From Isoetes taiwanensis (Eukaryota; Streptophyta; Lycopodiopsida; Isoetales; Isoetaceae), in NCBI GenBank assembly GCA_021234155.1, contig JAJEKV010000027.1:3842623-3906622 (forward strand): a stretch of DNA of 64,000 bases, given 5' to 3'. This document shows positions 1 through 11,843 of this stretch, one piece after another (the first letter of the stretch is position 1; each line of letters starts with the position of its first letter). The position numbers and the translations under genes were made by a program. The notes beneath the pieces were generated by a model. The model did no database searches, was not told where the DNA came from, and was given only the letters and a program-made list of their open reading frames with translations.

Positions 1-2749
1 CAATGGTCCAACATCGAAGGGCTCAAAACAAAAGCCCTCTTTTTATTTTAGGGGCTGAACATGCAAGCCTCGTGGATAGCATTTCAGGGCATTCTTGCAA
101 AAAATTAATGTTCTTGTGATCAGACTTACGCAGTGGCATGGATAGATCCGGCAGTAAGGCAATGTACTCTGCTCAACGAAGAAATCATGTCTGGAATGGC
201 AAGCTAACATTTTTTGTGGATGATTCAAGCATTCGAGACGGAAGCGGAGCATTTATGGTAGAAATTTATTCCCATGGAGCCCTGAGTGATTATTTAGTAG
301 GAACTGTAAGATATCCCTTCAGATGCAAGGCAAAATAGTGCCGCAAATACTCAGTTTATGGCTTATAGTGTGCGCAGATCTTGAGGCCGTAAACATGGCA
401 TACTCAATGTTTCCGTCAGACTCCATTACAGATCGATTCTTCTTCCTCTCCAAACCCTAACCCTAATACTCCATCTTCTAGACCTAATTCTTCAAGCTCT
501 AGGGCAACAGAGGCAGTTATGGCTTATCCTCAACAATCTTACCAATCTGCTGAGTCTATTTCTGAAGGATTCTCTGAACATATCCCATTATGTGGAAGCA
601 TATCTGTGCCTATATCTGTGCAGTTTCCTAGAGCTTTTCTTTCAAATCAAATAACAGGGACATCACGGCACATCGGATTTGAAGCAGCAATTTGCAGCAT
701 ATTTGAAGCAGCGGATTTGTCAAGGCAGATGTCAAGTTTTGGGCCTTTATAAAAACTTCTAGGGCAAATCCAGAGTTCGGGGTTTCTCCTACAGCCAGAG
801 CTCGGGAGGTTTCATCTGCAGCCAGAGCTAGGGAGTTCGGGAGTTCTGGAGTTGGGGAGTTCTTTTTCCTTTTTATTTTTTGAAATTGCTGGAAGGGTCG
901 GCCTGCAGGAATCTCAGATCTCCAAATGATCCACCGCAGCTCAAGTTTTTCGCCGGAGTTAAGAAGAAGCCTGTCATGTGCAACAGCGACGCCTAGGCTG
1001 CTTTGCTTATTCAAACCTCTGCATTAATGGCTTCCTTGTCAAATTTCGTTGCATTAAATCGGCCGTTCCACGTGCTCGCTGCTCCATTTACGAGCATGAT
1101 GATGCCCTACTGTACTCGGTTTTACAGTATCATGTGAGTATATAGTCCCTCCTTTCTCTCAATACCTTCTAATCCTCTTCCCGTTCAACCAGCGGTTTAT
1201 AATTCTTAGAATTTTTTTCTCTTTTGCTCTTCGGTTGGATTATAAGGCAAGCTTTCTTGATTCATGGCTCCAGTTTTCTAATGGTGAAAACGGAACTACC
1301 ACCGGTAGTTTGTTTGGCGATTCTTTGCTCCTCTCATAATTCACTTCTTTCGCTTTAACGTGGAGTTTTTACTCTTCTCCGCCATTTTTTTGAATGCTTC
1401 ATACATCTTTTGATTCCGCATACACATATCTCGTAGTTTTAGATTTTGCACAAACCGCAATGGGGATTTTGGCATACGCATGATCGTAACACTATTCGAC
1501 TCGATTTCTCAGAGAAGCAGCCTAGCGAGGAGATTCGCCCCTACACACACGAGATGATGTAAACCCGACATAACGTAGGATTATATGACGCAAATAGACG
1601 CTAAAGGGACACCGTGGAAGTTTGGTTTTGCAATGGCTTGCAATGGCTTTTGTAGCCACAGTTCTAGCATGGAGAATTCTTGAAAAAGCTGGATTGCTTG
1701 ATCAAGCAAGGGGTACAATGCAAGCAAGGGGTACAATGCGCTGGATTACAGATTATTTTATAAAGATTTCATCCTTCCAAGAATGAGCTATACTTCCAGG
1801 TGAAATTTCACCCCTTGTCCTTCTAAGCATTATGTTATCTTCTATTTTTCATTATGCATTGTGCTCTCTCTCGTTTGTTCTAAGCTTAATTCCACACTGT
1901 TAAACCATGGAATTCATTGCTTCAAGTTATGCAATGGCTTGCTTTCCTCTGTCCAAGCTCAAATTTACATACTACCTTGCTAGCATTTGTCATGTTCTTG
2001 GAAAGTTTTTGCATATGTGTTGCTCAAAATACATTAATGCTAAAGTATTCTCTGTACTATTCTCTATGCAGGTTCAAAAAAAAATTGCAAGATGTTGATA
2101 TCTCTAGCAATGCTTACGATGGCAATTGCACAAACAACTAAGGAAGATCGAGTTTGTCGCATGATCCATTTCTATTTTATGTGTAACTATCAATGCCTAC
2201 AGTTTTTATTCCGTCAAGACAAGCAAATTGTTGCAACAATGCTATTTTAGAATGATTTCAAGACAATTTGAGCGCATTGTTACAATGTTGTCATTTTGAA
2301 GCCTATAAATTATGCAATTTAAAATATATGGTTTGCAATAACACACTTTTATTTTATTTTCATTTTTCTTTTTTTGTTTACCACAGAGTTTATCTATGTT
2401 TGTTTCTTTTGTGGCCCGAAGGGCCAAAAAATTTTTGTAATATAAGAACCAACATAACTACTATGAACATTAATTAACACAAACCATTATATTATACATG
2501 TTTAATTAAATTCCCCCTTAAACCCCCTTTTGTTTGGGTGCATATTCACACGGGGGGTGACGTAGGGCAGCGAGAGCCCTTGTAATTATGTTTTGCACGT
2601 ACAAAATCAACACCATATAGTATATTGCCTGAAATCTTATAGTATTTTATAAATCTTGTTATACAGTATAACAAATTCTATACATTCATACCCCACAAAC
2701 GAGGAACTTTGTGTACGGTGTAGATTAAGGAATAAGGGGTGAATATGCC
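1..2749. other. AT-rich intergenic DNA, no gene recognised
   Basis: No open frame here matches a family I know. A short frame with an ATG at 1027 runs to a GTGAGT at about 1134 and could be a first exon, but no continuation was found. An 18-bp tandem duplication (CAAGCAAGGGGTACAATG, twice) lies near 1704-1740. The rest is low-complexity sequence typical of old intergenic DNA. Confidence 0.5.
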
Positions 2750-3369
2750 TAGGGAGTCCAGTCTGGATATCTGATTCATTCAAGGATTACATATGAATCA
2801 TCATCAAGTAAATTGTTTCTATTTCCGCTTTTTGGTGACTGATCAAAAAAGATAGGCCAGTTACACAAGAATTATGTACAGGGTTTAAGGGATGAATTAA
2901 TGCATTGAATTGTTTCCCAGATCATTGTCTATTAATGTAAAGGTTATGAACATGGATCAAAGGCATTAAGTACCAGACTAGCAAAGCCAACGGCGAGGCC
3001 TGGATTGATAAGACTGCTTAGGGATTGACCGAAGCAGATGCAATTCTAAAGGCATTTAGTTTTGGCTGGGTTTTTTTTTAGACATTTCAATTCACTAGTT
3101 TAACTGGTGTGGCTTATGTCTTTGGTACACAGTAGTGTTTATTTGGCATACTTGACTATAAATTATATCTCTCTCGTACTCACTGTTTTCTTGGCATTCA
3201 CAGAAACAATATGATGATAATCTATTTGAAGTTATACCTCCCACATGGAACAATGAGCTGATAACCCTTGGATATGGAGGCAGTAAAATCGAAATCCCTA
3301 AAGCAGCAGTGCAGACCCTAATGTGCTGTGTAAAGGAAGGCAAGGTGCATGAATATTTACTGGAAAAGG
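2750..3369 (+). repeat. 620-bp segmental duplication, copy 1
   Basis: This block is repeated at 11224-11843 with only scattered substitutions and the same length. Both copies begin at TAGGGAGTCCAGTCTGG and end at TTACTGGAAAAGG. The block holds the 3' end of an L1-type LINE, then about 80 bp of non-coding sequence, then the start of an unknown coding region. Copy 1 continues into the longer open frame; copy 2 stops where a copia LTR begins, so the original duplication may have been longer. Confidence 0.9.
2881..3079 (+). mobile_element. L1-type LINE 3' end fragment
   Basis: About 190 bp match the 3' end of the long LINE at 26.0-32.8 kb (its 32576-32763 region), ending in TTAGTTTTGGCTGGG and a T run. 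Upstream, homology to the LINE fades. It is a 5'-truncated remnant with no coding capacity. Confidence 0.75.
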
Positions 3370-4725
3370 AAATCACTAAAAAGGATGGCGACTTCTCAGC
3401 TATTGAGCATCTAGGATTCAGTGAATGGCTACAGCCGGTACCAGCAATCAATAATGACATAGTGCGCATTGTCAATAATGCATACGCTGAAATTTCAAGC
3501 AAAATCTTTGCATGGACAATTGAGGAGGATCAAAGAAAGGAGCTCTACTTTTCTGGTATTGGACCACTTGAAACTGCAAATAATATTAAAAGAGCACAAG
3601 ATGATGATGAAAACAAGGATGCTGATGGGTTAAATGTACAAGACAATGAGGAGGACGACCTCTTTGAATCATCTGTACTTTCTGAAAAAGACAGGGAAAC
3701 ACTCAACTCCAATTGTGGTGTTACTGATGATGGCAGCCATGAACGCTTTAGTTTCACACTCAGCAACTGCTCACGTTTTCCAATTATACCTGAACGATTG
3801 GTGGAAAGTCATGGTATACTTTGTAACCAGGGTATATGGAGGACTAAAAACTTTGGAGCATTGGCACCCATCAGCCGAGATGCTTGGATTGCACTGGGTA
3901 ACATTACACCTGCACAAATAGAAGCAACCAAGACAACAGCTTTAAAAATGGATAAGTTTGTGAAAAAGGACAAAGTCAAACTCAACTTTACCACCAGATT
4001 ATTTGATAAGGTATGTACCAGGGATGACTTTATCTATATTAGCCAAAAGGGGCATATGGCGTACCCCACATCGGAGAGGGGCGATTTCTATCTTAAGAGG
4101 ATTTGGCGAACAATGTGCCCATATTTCAAGTGCTATTGTGAATCGCAAGGAAGAAATAAGAAATGTAGGGATAACATGACTTGGCTAGACCATGCACTCT
4201 GGTATGCACTGAACAATCTACATCTGGTTTTATCCTAATATTTCTGTCGCTGGACAGTTTGTAGCCTTTAGAAATTGTCTGAAAACAACTCTAAAGAAAA
4301 GCATTTTAGCATATATCTCATATCTGGAGATTAGACAAACACTGATTGAAATGGTAAGTGACTTGGCAGCAGATCCTTGGGGAGATTTCAAACTTAATAG
4401 GGTAGGATGCAAAATGGTAGATATCTGTGAGAAAATGATCAAATATGCTTCCTTTATGACTAAGAGTCATGGCATCAATGGTCCTAACTATAACAGAAAA
4501 ACCAGAATGACAAAAAGTGAAGCTGCAAGTACATCTATGAGCAAGATCAGTCAACCTCCCAGAATTATAATGGATCCACACAGAAGTGATTTGGCTCAAT
4601 CTGAAAGTATCTCCATTGAAGCTATAGGTACACCAAGTTCAAACATCGGACATTCAGTGACTAAGGACTCCAACAACAAGATCCCAAAGGGTAAAGACTA
4701 TACGGGACAAAAACTCAACTATTAA
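3163..4725 (+). pseudogene. unknown coding region, broken by one frameshift
   Basis: An open frame enters before 3210, at or after a good splice-acceptor-like TTGGCATTCACAG, and runs to a stop at 4236-4238. A second frame then continues coding-like sequence to a TAA at 4725, so one small indel near 4230 appears to break a protein of roughly 490 residues. Visible traits are a central acidic stretch (DDDENKDADG, NEEDDLFESS), several W/Y/F-rich segments and a Ser/Lys-rich polar tail. I do not recognise the family. An old integrated copy of a nucleocapsid-type gene of a plant negative-strand RNA virus is one possibility I cannot test here; an ordinary host or transposon gene is the other. The beginning is duplicated at 11.66-11.84 kb. 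Confidence 0.45.
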
Positions 4726-5127
4726 TCACAAGGTATGTTTACTTGGAAATATATATTGAGCTCTTTACTACTTTATTTCTGTACCATGGATGCAGTAGCA
4801 GCAACTTATTGTTTAAGCCTAACCTAGTGGTTCCCTAAATCAGAATAACAAAGAAAAAGACTGAAAATGGTGCAATGCACCAACTATGCCACCTGGCCCA
4901 GAAACTAGATCCAGCAAGAAACTTATAAGTAAGTTCTCTTCAAAAAACACTTATCGGACACGATAAGTTAGTCATATATTTAGTTCCTCCTTGAGAGGTC
5001 GATCCGATTACTGTCGATCCCCTTCCATTACTTCTCTCGGTATGGCGGTATGGCGGTATGAATGGCGGAATGGCGGTGGAATGGCGATGGCGGTAGAATG
5101 TGAATGCCAGAATAAGAGTCCGGCGAA

Positions 5128-5172
5128 GTGGTAAGGAAATGGTAAGGAAATGGTAAGGAAATGGTAAGGAAA
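5128..5172 (+). repeat. 10-bp tandem repeat, four units
   Basis: The unit GGTAAGGAAAT repeats about four times in a row inside AT-rich intergenic sequence. It follows a GGCGG-rich degenerate run. It looks like simple slippage. Confidence 0.7.
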
Positions 5173-5506
5173 AATGGATCGATGCAGGATCCCAGCTTCA
5201 TTCCGAGCACAGTGTAGTCTGGATTCAGTGAAGCTTGGGAATATAAACTTGCTGGTATCATCCTAGATAGGTCGGGCCTTCGAAATCTTAGGATCGAGAA
5301 GCTCCTTTATGTTTAAAACTAGCTCTGATTTTCTATGAATACAGCTCCGAAAAGGAGCTGAAGGGATTTCTCACATATTTTCTGTAAATGTAGGCAGGGG
5401 GGACATAGATATTTCAACGGCCAGAGCTGGAGGTTTGAAGTGGAAATACGAAATCGGGAGGGTCTTCGGCTACATCAGATTCAGAAGCTCATTTTCTGCT
5501 TGAATC

Positions 5507-5925
5507 AGGGCACACCAAGAAGGGAAGGAAGAGAGCAGATCTAGGGCTCCCAAAAAAGCCCAAATGGGCTGGTATGGCAGCAAATCCGATGGTGCCCCTG
5601 TGGAAAAGGAGGCATTTGCACAGGCCCAAGATCTGTGCAACAGGGTCTGTTTTCTGGTTAGCCCTAATCTGGAAACCAGATTTATGAAGCATATGGTATA
5701 TCAAATCCGAAGCAACAGGTATGGTTTGCTCGATGATAATTCTAGTTTGAATCGTTTGATTTTGCTTGGAAGTAAACAGGGCACACCAAGGAAGGGAGGA
5801 AAACCTAAAAACCGCCGGATTAGAGAGCAGAACTAGGGCTCACAAAAAAGCCCAAAAAGCTGGTATGGCAGCAAATCCGGTGGTGCCCCTGCGGAAAAGG
5901 AGGAATTTGCACAGGCACAAAGCAT
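5507..5925 (+). repeat. diverged direct repeat pair of about 130 bp
   Basis: Two blocks, about 5507-5634 and 5780-5925, share CAGGGCACACCAAG, CTAGGGCTC, AAAAAAGCCCAAA, GGTATGGCAGCAAATCCG and GGTGCCCCTG in the same order. The second carries an extra insertion of about 20 bp. No protein homology is seen; it may be an old tandem duplication or part of an unrecognised element. Confidence 0.65.
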
Positions 5926-6539
5926 TGCTGCTCCATCTCCGAACTAACCACCATGCATCCTTGATCCTTTCCTGAATTTGTTTGAAGACAGATTTCTTAT
6001 TCGTAACTGCTCTTTTTTATAACTTGTCTGCATTAAAAGATTGCTGGTTTAAGGTTTTTGCAGCATAAAAGTTTAGGTCAAGGCTTTGCTTACAACGGAT
6101 ATCCATGATTGTCATGCCCGGAATGGAATTTGATGCCCAGGGGCGAATATTGTAACAGACTTGAGTCTGGATCAGATTTCATATAAAAGGCATGGGTTTT
6201 GAATATTTGAACATTTAGGAGCCGGCTATCAGAGGCCCTAGTTGCTGAGCATGAGGGGAGTCCAACTAAGGACCTTCAAAATCTGGGCTGACTCCATAGT
6301 CAGAAATGTAGAAATGGGGGGCAGGTGATGGCGGTAGCAGCAGGCTATAAAGATGGAGGGCCGAGAGGCAGCAGGTTGTGGGGACAACGATAAAAAAGCA
6401 GGATAGAAAGCAGAATCCAAAATCCAGAATGATGATGAATGGTAGCATGGGAATCCAAAACCCACCAGATGGGGAAAGGATGTGGCAGCGGAAATCCAAA
6501 ATCCAAAATGATGGAAAAGGATCTCATAATAATTTTGTG

Positions 6540-6629
6540 CATTAGTGAGCCCATTACTATTAAGGTTTTTTCCCGAAAACCCTTCGGGGCGGGGTTTTTT
6601 AATCCTGATAGTAATCGGCGTCACTAATG
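6540..6629 (+). ncRNA. ENE-like structured RNA element, copy A
   Basis: Basal arms 6540-6560 and 6608-6629 pair over about 20 bp (CATTAGTGA and ATTACTAT blocks with small bulges). Inside lies the shared core: AAGG, U6, CCC, GAAAA, CCC-UUCG-GGG, C, GGGG, U6, AAUCC. Two facing U tracts flanked by G-C stems, plus an A-rich strand, match the known architecture of triple-helix ENE elements that protect RNA 3' ends. The family assignment rests on architecture only. Confidence 0.6.
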
Positions 6630-7044
6630 TAGTCCAGGCCAGTGTGACTCTATTGCCGCTGGACACCACTATTGGGCACCAAGACTATGCATAATTGTAA
6701 AAAAGGAAAGGCACTAAGTGTCGGGACAGTGAGGGACCTCCGACCGACCACCAGGATAGAGTGGGTTCAACCTGCCGGCTGGTGTTCTATTTCCACATTC
6801 GAGCTCTGGTGCGCCAAAAACTTAGGGTTTACAATCTGACCCACTATTAAAGGTGGGACAGTGGAATCCACAATGTGTACAGCTCAAAGTTGTTGATAGC
6901 GAAGCATTCTCGCATGGCCACGAAGCCAAATATAAGCGGGGTGCTGGTATCAATAGAAACTAAGAAAAGCCTTCAGAAAAGGCTACAATATACCAGCGTG
7001 ATGTGCTGGTAGCACCCATCAGGGAGCTCGCCCATGCTACATAA

Positions 7045-7105
7045 GTCCACGGGCCTCAGGGCACAAGGGACAATAATGTATCTATCTATCTATCTATCTA
7101 TCTAT
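7045..7105 (+). repeat. LINE 3' stem-loop plus (TATC)n tail
   Basis: GTCC at 7045 pairs with GGAC at 7068-7071 around an inner GGCC...GG hairpin. After ACAATAATG comes a tetranucleotide tail. Similar stem-loops end the elements at 25957 (+) and 44172 (-), each with a different simple-repeat tail. Such hairpins and microsatellite tails are typical recognition ends for target-primed reverse transcription. Confidence 0.55.
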
Positions 7106-7107
7106 TT

Positions 7108-7760
7108 TTGTTGTCAACACAAATCGAAAAGATGATTACAAAACATGTGCTGGGAAAGTGGCATATGGAGAGTGTTGCACAAAAAAATAAGCTGAAAATT
7201 GTGCATTGCACATTTCTATCTAAGATCCTTGACAAAATATGTCTTCCCAAGATATTTAATGAAATCTTTATCGAAGTTCTCAATGATATTGGTGCTGATA
7301 TAATGGATAGTACTATATGTTCAGCTGGAGATATATCGAAAGTCTTAGGGACCTTTGCTATAAACCTTATCAGGTGTTTGCTGCTGACAAAGAAAATATC
7401 TGCCCTTGTAGCAAGCAATATATCATTAAGCTTGTTGATAAAAATGTAGGACATGTGGTTACCACTGATACTAAGATCGTGTATAATAAGGCACTAAGAG
7501 GCATTTTCCAAAAAGGCCTCAATCACATCCCAAACAGAATGTTGATTATGGAGGATTTTCAGGATGATATTTCCAAAGTGTGTGATGCTATATTTGATCT
7601 ACATATCTATACATATCCGCACATTAATGAGATCGACAAAAAGTTTATTAAGGAATGCATTGTGAAGGAGGCCAGCTACCAAGTAACAGAGGCTATTAAA
7701 ATGGAAAAACCTCAAAGGTTCATATTAAATGACACATGTGCTACAAGCAACCTAGATTGA
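7108..7760 (+). pseudogene. decayed coding fragment, possibly reverse-transcriptase related
   Basis: Two overlapping frames (7108-7449 and 7317-7760) together read like one protein broken by a frameshift near 7330-7440. The second contains DKNVGHVV and IFQKGLNHIP, which resemble the DKN-type and L-KGL-x-x-P motifs found in the N-terminal part of Penelope-like and some other reverse transcriptases. No catalytic YADD box is present in the fragment. The assignment is tentative; only the coding-like character and the frameshift are well supported. It follows directly after the (TATC)n tail of the previous element. Confidence 0.3.
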
Positions 7761-7999
7761 TTGAATAAAAACCTGTATATATCCGGGGTTGATAAAGCAG
7801 CCAATAACCCTGCATACAATTGCCCAAAATACATCAAGGAGCTGGCATACATAGGGCTCAATAGCTAAAGGGGTTTAGCACTACTGACTTAAAGAACTAC
7901 CTATGGAACTTACTAGCTACTCTAACATTAGCCATAAATATACCTTATATGGCTTATTATTATAAACATATACTTAATAAAAATAGCCGTTAAAAGTTA
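7761..7999. other. AT-rich spacer, no gene seen
   Basis: Short AT-rich sequence with no recognised motif. It separates the decayed coding fragment from the poly(A)-ended element. Confidence 0.4.
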
Positions 8000-9168
8000 A
8001 TGGTGTACTATTAAACGGTGGCGCAGGTAGGGCGGCAGGTTTAGGCGGCTTCTTGCTGCCTCTCCAAGTCGGTACTGCTGCGGTGGAATGCGATTTTTCT
8101 TGTTTCTCTGGAGCCAGGCAGGAGATCCTTATGACGCTTCGGCACAGCTGGTTGAAGATGATGCGTTGCTCTAAGGTCTGATTATGCTGCAAAGAATCAG
8201 TTTCTTGCAGATTTCAAGAGGTCTTTCTTGGATCTGGGTCGACCGGGAGACATGTTTTCTTTGTAGGGCATAATCTTCTTTGAGTTCTTCGTGTATAATT
8301 TGGAGCAGGTCTGGCATCATAGGTTCTTCCTTTATCTTTCACACTCTTTTACTGGCAAAGAGTTTCAGATTGTATTTGCAGACTGAAGGACATGGTATCT
8401 TATCCCTCTAGATCTTGAAATGCAGAGATTCTTAGTCGTGGAGGTTACATGAACTCGCAATCTTGAGAAAGAAAGAAATTCCTCAAGAATGTGATCCTGC
8501 TGAGAATATTTTTATTTAAGTCTATCTAGGGATGCTCCTGTGGATTGGGCTTTGTGGCTAAAGGTTCCACGACAGTTTAGCAATCTTGAGAATTCTATGG
8601 GCCTCAAGTTTGTTATATTCAGTTTAGTTCTTTGACATTGGATTTGAGGAAGGGATTGTGATGATAATGCCGAGCTAGGGACATCCAAATGCGGAGATAT
8701 ATTATGCACCTGACTTTAGAGAGGAGTTTGGCGGTTTGGGCTTGTTCTAAGCCTAGCCAACTTGAGGATGACCGTATTTTTCCCAACAATGCAAAGATTG
8801 CATCAAGATCCCTCTTAGTGTCCGGACGCGATCGTAGAGGGCAAAGGAGCAAAGGCGACTCTTTGGATCAAGCAGGGCGTGCTTTTCTACAAAAATATGT
8901 CTCTTTATCTGGTATATTTTCTGTTATTTGTGAAAGTTTTTGTGCTTACTTTTACCAAGCCATAACAGGGCTATCTGATTTGCTAAAATATTTCCAATCT
9001 AACTCTTAAGGAGTTCTGAATAAGCATAGCTTATGGGAAGCGAAGATGTTGAGGTATGCTCCTGTAGTAACTTCCCATATTGTTGATGCATGTACTCTTT
9101 TATTCTGATAATATAAAAATGGCACCTTCATGGTGTCACATTGCCTCCAAAAAAAAAAAAAAAAAAAA
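8000..9168 (+). mobile_element. poly(A)-ended retroelement-like repeat, copy 1
   Basis: This stretch ends in a run of about 20 A (9149-9168) and is related along its length to 60955-62183, which ends the same way. Shared landmarks include ATGCCGAGCTAGGGA (8667 and about 61638), GGAGAGTTTGG/GGAGAGTTTTGG and CCCAACAATGCA. No intact frame remains. The paired copies with 3' poly(A) fit an old non-LTR element or processed sequence. The 5' limit is approximate. Confidence 0.5.
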
Positions 9169-9456
9169 CTACTGTTTATACAATGCTAGTCAGGGTTTCA
9201 AAAAGCTACCAAAAGCAATATTGATTAATAAACGGAAGGGGCCACTATGAAAGTGATGGGAAGATCTACAAACGATGATATGGCACTGTGCTACTAATTC
9301 AGGGTAGGATAACTCCCTTTTCACCGAACTCATATTAATGGTTATACGTGTAAAACTCTAGGGGCTATTGGTCCAGTGGAAATAACAATACGTATCCAGC
9401 CTATCCTACTACCAATACGTGCTTTAGATGTCGAGCGCATGTAAGGTCTTTAATTT

Positions 9457-9801
9457 TTGGGGTCCCCCCCCACACACACCAAAATTATGGAGTGGGAATA
9501 TGATTCCGACAGCAGACCTAATAGTTGGAATGAAGAGCTGCTAAATGAAAGTATCTTAGAAAATGAAGTGCAGAGCTATTTGAGCGTCAAGGATAAGGCG
9601 GTTGGGCATATGTATAATCATTCAGACGTGGTTAATCCAAAACGTGGAGCAAGTGACAGCGCTGCAAGCAAAAGCAACAAGAAAAGTTATACTAGTGATT
9701 CCGGTAGGGATGGTAGTACTACAATGGATCATAACTCTTCAATTCCTGAAACACAACCGGATGAGGAGTATTGTTCAGACCATGACGACTATCAGGTATA
9801 G
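9457..9801 (+). CDS. hypothetical acidic, Ser/Asn-rich protein
   Basis: An open frame for about 110 residues; the first plausible ATG is at 9487 (MEWEYDSDSRP). The composition is rich in S, D, E and N, without a domain, membrane segment or known motif. An upstream C run (9463-9471) and the lack of introns or neighbours argue for caution. It may be chance, or the acidic end of a decayed TE protein. Confidence 0.2.
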   Translation: MGSPPTHTKIMEWEYDSDSRPNSWNEELLNESILENEVQSYLSVKDKAVGHMYNHSDVVNPKRGASDSAASKSNKKSYTSDSGRDGSTTMDHNSSIPETQPDEEYCSDHDDYQV

Positions 9802-11223
9802 ACTAGTACCAAAGTCTTACATTCTATTTACAGTTTGATGGAAGAAGCCCTGATGGAAAAGCCAAATAGCAATGCAGATAGGGGGGTTTCTAGATTTCTA
9901 AAAAATAAAAAATGGTAATACAAGCCGGTTCCTAACATGTCACTAACCACATCTTCAGATAAGGGACCACAACAATATTTATAAGTGCCATTGAAAACTT
10001 ATGGTACCAGCTATTTCCTGATAGGCTTGGAGCTAGCATACATGGGCGACCATAACACTTACAACAGGACATTTAAATATATTATGGTTTAAAGAAAAAC
10101 ATGCTTTTTATTGACTGAACAAAAGCAAGAACGCGCCAAACAGGTTGAGCATTATGATATTAAAAGTATTTTCTTTGATGTTTTCAAAAGTCTAAGCAAA
10201 TAGTATTATTTTTGAATATCAGGCTTAAGGTGTACATCTGATTCATTTGAGTGATAGTATCAGAAAAGCAGACAGTGACCACAGTATAAAAAAAGATGCA
10301 CCCTAAGATTGGGTTTTCCATTACAAATCATTCTATGGAAGGAATACTGACAAGTACCCATCTGGATTGTTTAATAAAAATGGTTCTCCATCTTTAGCAT
10401 AGAATTAATCCTCTGTTCCTTTTAAACATAAGGCTAAGAAGGTGCAATGAGTGACCGGTGATAAACCAAGAGACTCTATGTACCTTATGGCCCTGGATTT
10501 GTTACCATTTTCATGCTAACAAATTCTTGGTTGGCTGCAGGTACGAACGTCTCTCTTCTCATTGCTCTTTTTTGTCTGCTGTTCGAAGGGAACTTTGAGG
10601 GAATAGTACTACTGTCAAAAGCTTTGATTACCAATTGTAGATGCGCATCTAACGTTTTATTCGGTCTGCTGATATGGTTGCATGTTGACCTTAATGATGT
10701 TTTGTTGAACCATCACTGGTATGATATACTTAATTTTTGGCTACTTAAGGCATAAATATAAGAGGTATAATATTCTCCAACTTTCAATATATTGAAAAAA
10801 TGTGATGTCCTTCATTAGTAACAGACTGTTTTTTGAATTTACGAATTATGTTTAGCATATTTGACAGTTCATATAACTAACAGTTCTAAGTATATTCTTG
10901 TTTAAACATATATTTGGTTTCGACAGCCTCTCATGAGTCTAATAATCGACATATGCAGTTACATGGTATATCCACCTTAAGTCTGTGCTACAGAATGGGT
11001 TTAAAATAACAATTTGTTTCTTGTTTAAATAGAAAAGGAGAAACCTTTGATGAAGACAATTCTTAAAAGATTAACAATTCGAGTAATCGATTTCCAATTA
11101 AAGGCAGCTAGTGTTATGTACTAGAAGAAAGAAATATGATACTCTAATAACAACAAAAGCTAATTTAAATACGTCCATTAGCACCTAATGAATTTTACAA
11201 GCTTTGAAATAGTGATTGTTTAA
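9802..11223. other. intergenic DNA, nothing recognised
   Basis: AT-rich sequence with stop codons in all frames and no repeats linked to other parts of the window. Confidence 0.5.
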
Positions 11224-11843
11224 TAGGGAGTCCAGTCTGGATATCCGATTCATTTGAGGATTATATATGAATTATCATCAAGTAAATTGTTTCTATTTCT
11301 GCCTTTTGGTGACTGATCAAAAAAGATAGGCCAGTTACACAAGAATTATGTACAGGGTTTAAGGGATGAATTAATGCATTGAATTGTTTCCCAGATCATT
11401 GTCTATTAATGTAAAGGTTATGAACATGGATCAAAGGCATTAAGTACTAGACTAGCAAAGCCAAAGGCTAGTCCTGGATTGATAAGATTGCTTAGGGATT
11501 GACCGAAGCAGATGCAATTCTAAAGGCATTTAGTTTTGGCTGGTTTTTTTTTTAGACATTTCAATTCACTAGTTTAACTGGTGTGGCTTATGTCTTTGGT
11601 ACACAGTAGTGTTTATTTGGCATACTTGACTATAAATTATATCTCTCTCGTACTCACTGTTTTCTTGGCATTCACAAAAACAATATGATGATAATCTATT
11701 TGAAGTTATACCTCCCACATGGAACAATGAGCTGATAGCCCTGGGATATGGAGGCAGTAAAATCGAAATCCCTAAAGCAGCAGTGCAGACCCTAATGTGC
11801 TGTGTAAAGGAAGGCAAGGTGCATGAATATTTACTGGAAAAGG
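11224..11843 (+). repeat. 620-bp segmental duplication, copy 2
   Basis: Near-identical to 2750-3369, including the LINE 3' fragment (11355-11553) and the first codons of the unknown gene. The copia 5' LTR begins directly after AAAAGG at 11843, so this copy served as the copia target or was cut by it. Confidence 0.9.

Larger units (their letters stand above)
4726..6489. other. intergenic DNA with short degenerate repeats
   Basis: No gene recognised. The stretch contains a GGCGGWATG-rich run (about 5040-5100), a 10-bp tandem AATGGTAAGG array (about 5128-5172) and a diverged direct repeat pair (about 5507-5634 and 5780-5925). Confidence 0.5.
6490..7105 (+). mobile_element. LINE 3' UTR remnant with ENE-like hairpin and (TATC)n tail
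   Basis: The 5' limit is uncertain. From 6540 the sequence holds an ENE-like hairpin, about 400 bp without coding potential, a GUCC...GGAC 3' stem-loop (7045-7071) and a (TATC)n tail of about seven units (to 7105). The same order (hairpin, 3' stem-loop, microsatellite tail) is seen in the LINE family at 44-48 kb and in the fragment at 25.8 kb. This marks a 5'-truncated non-LTR insertion from a related but diverged family. Confidence 0.6.

Noticed and set aside
3071..3079. T run as the poly(A) of a minus-strand element
   Set aside because: Only 9-10 T, part of the plus-strand LINE 3' end, and repeated identically in the duplicate.
6570..6602. Hairpin followed by a T run, like a bacterial intrinsic terminator
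   Set aside because: The window is plant nuclear DNA, the T tract is inside a larger stem with a partner U tract upstream, and the same layout recurs in five copies with covarying basal stems.
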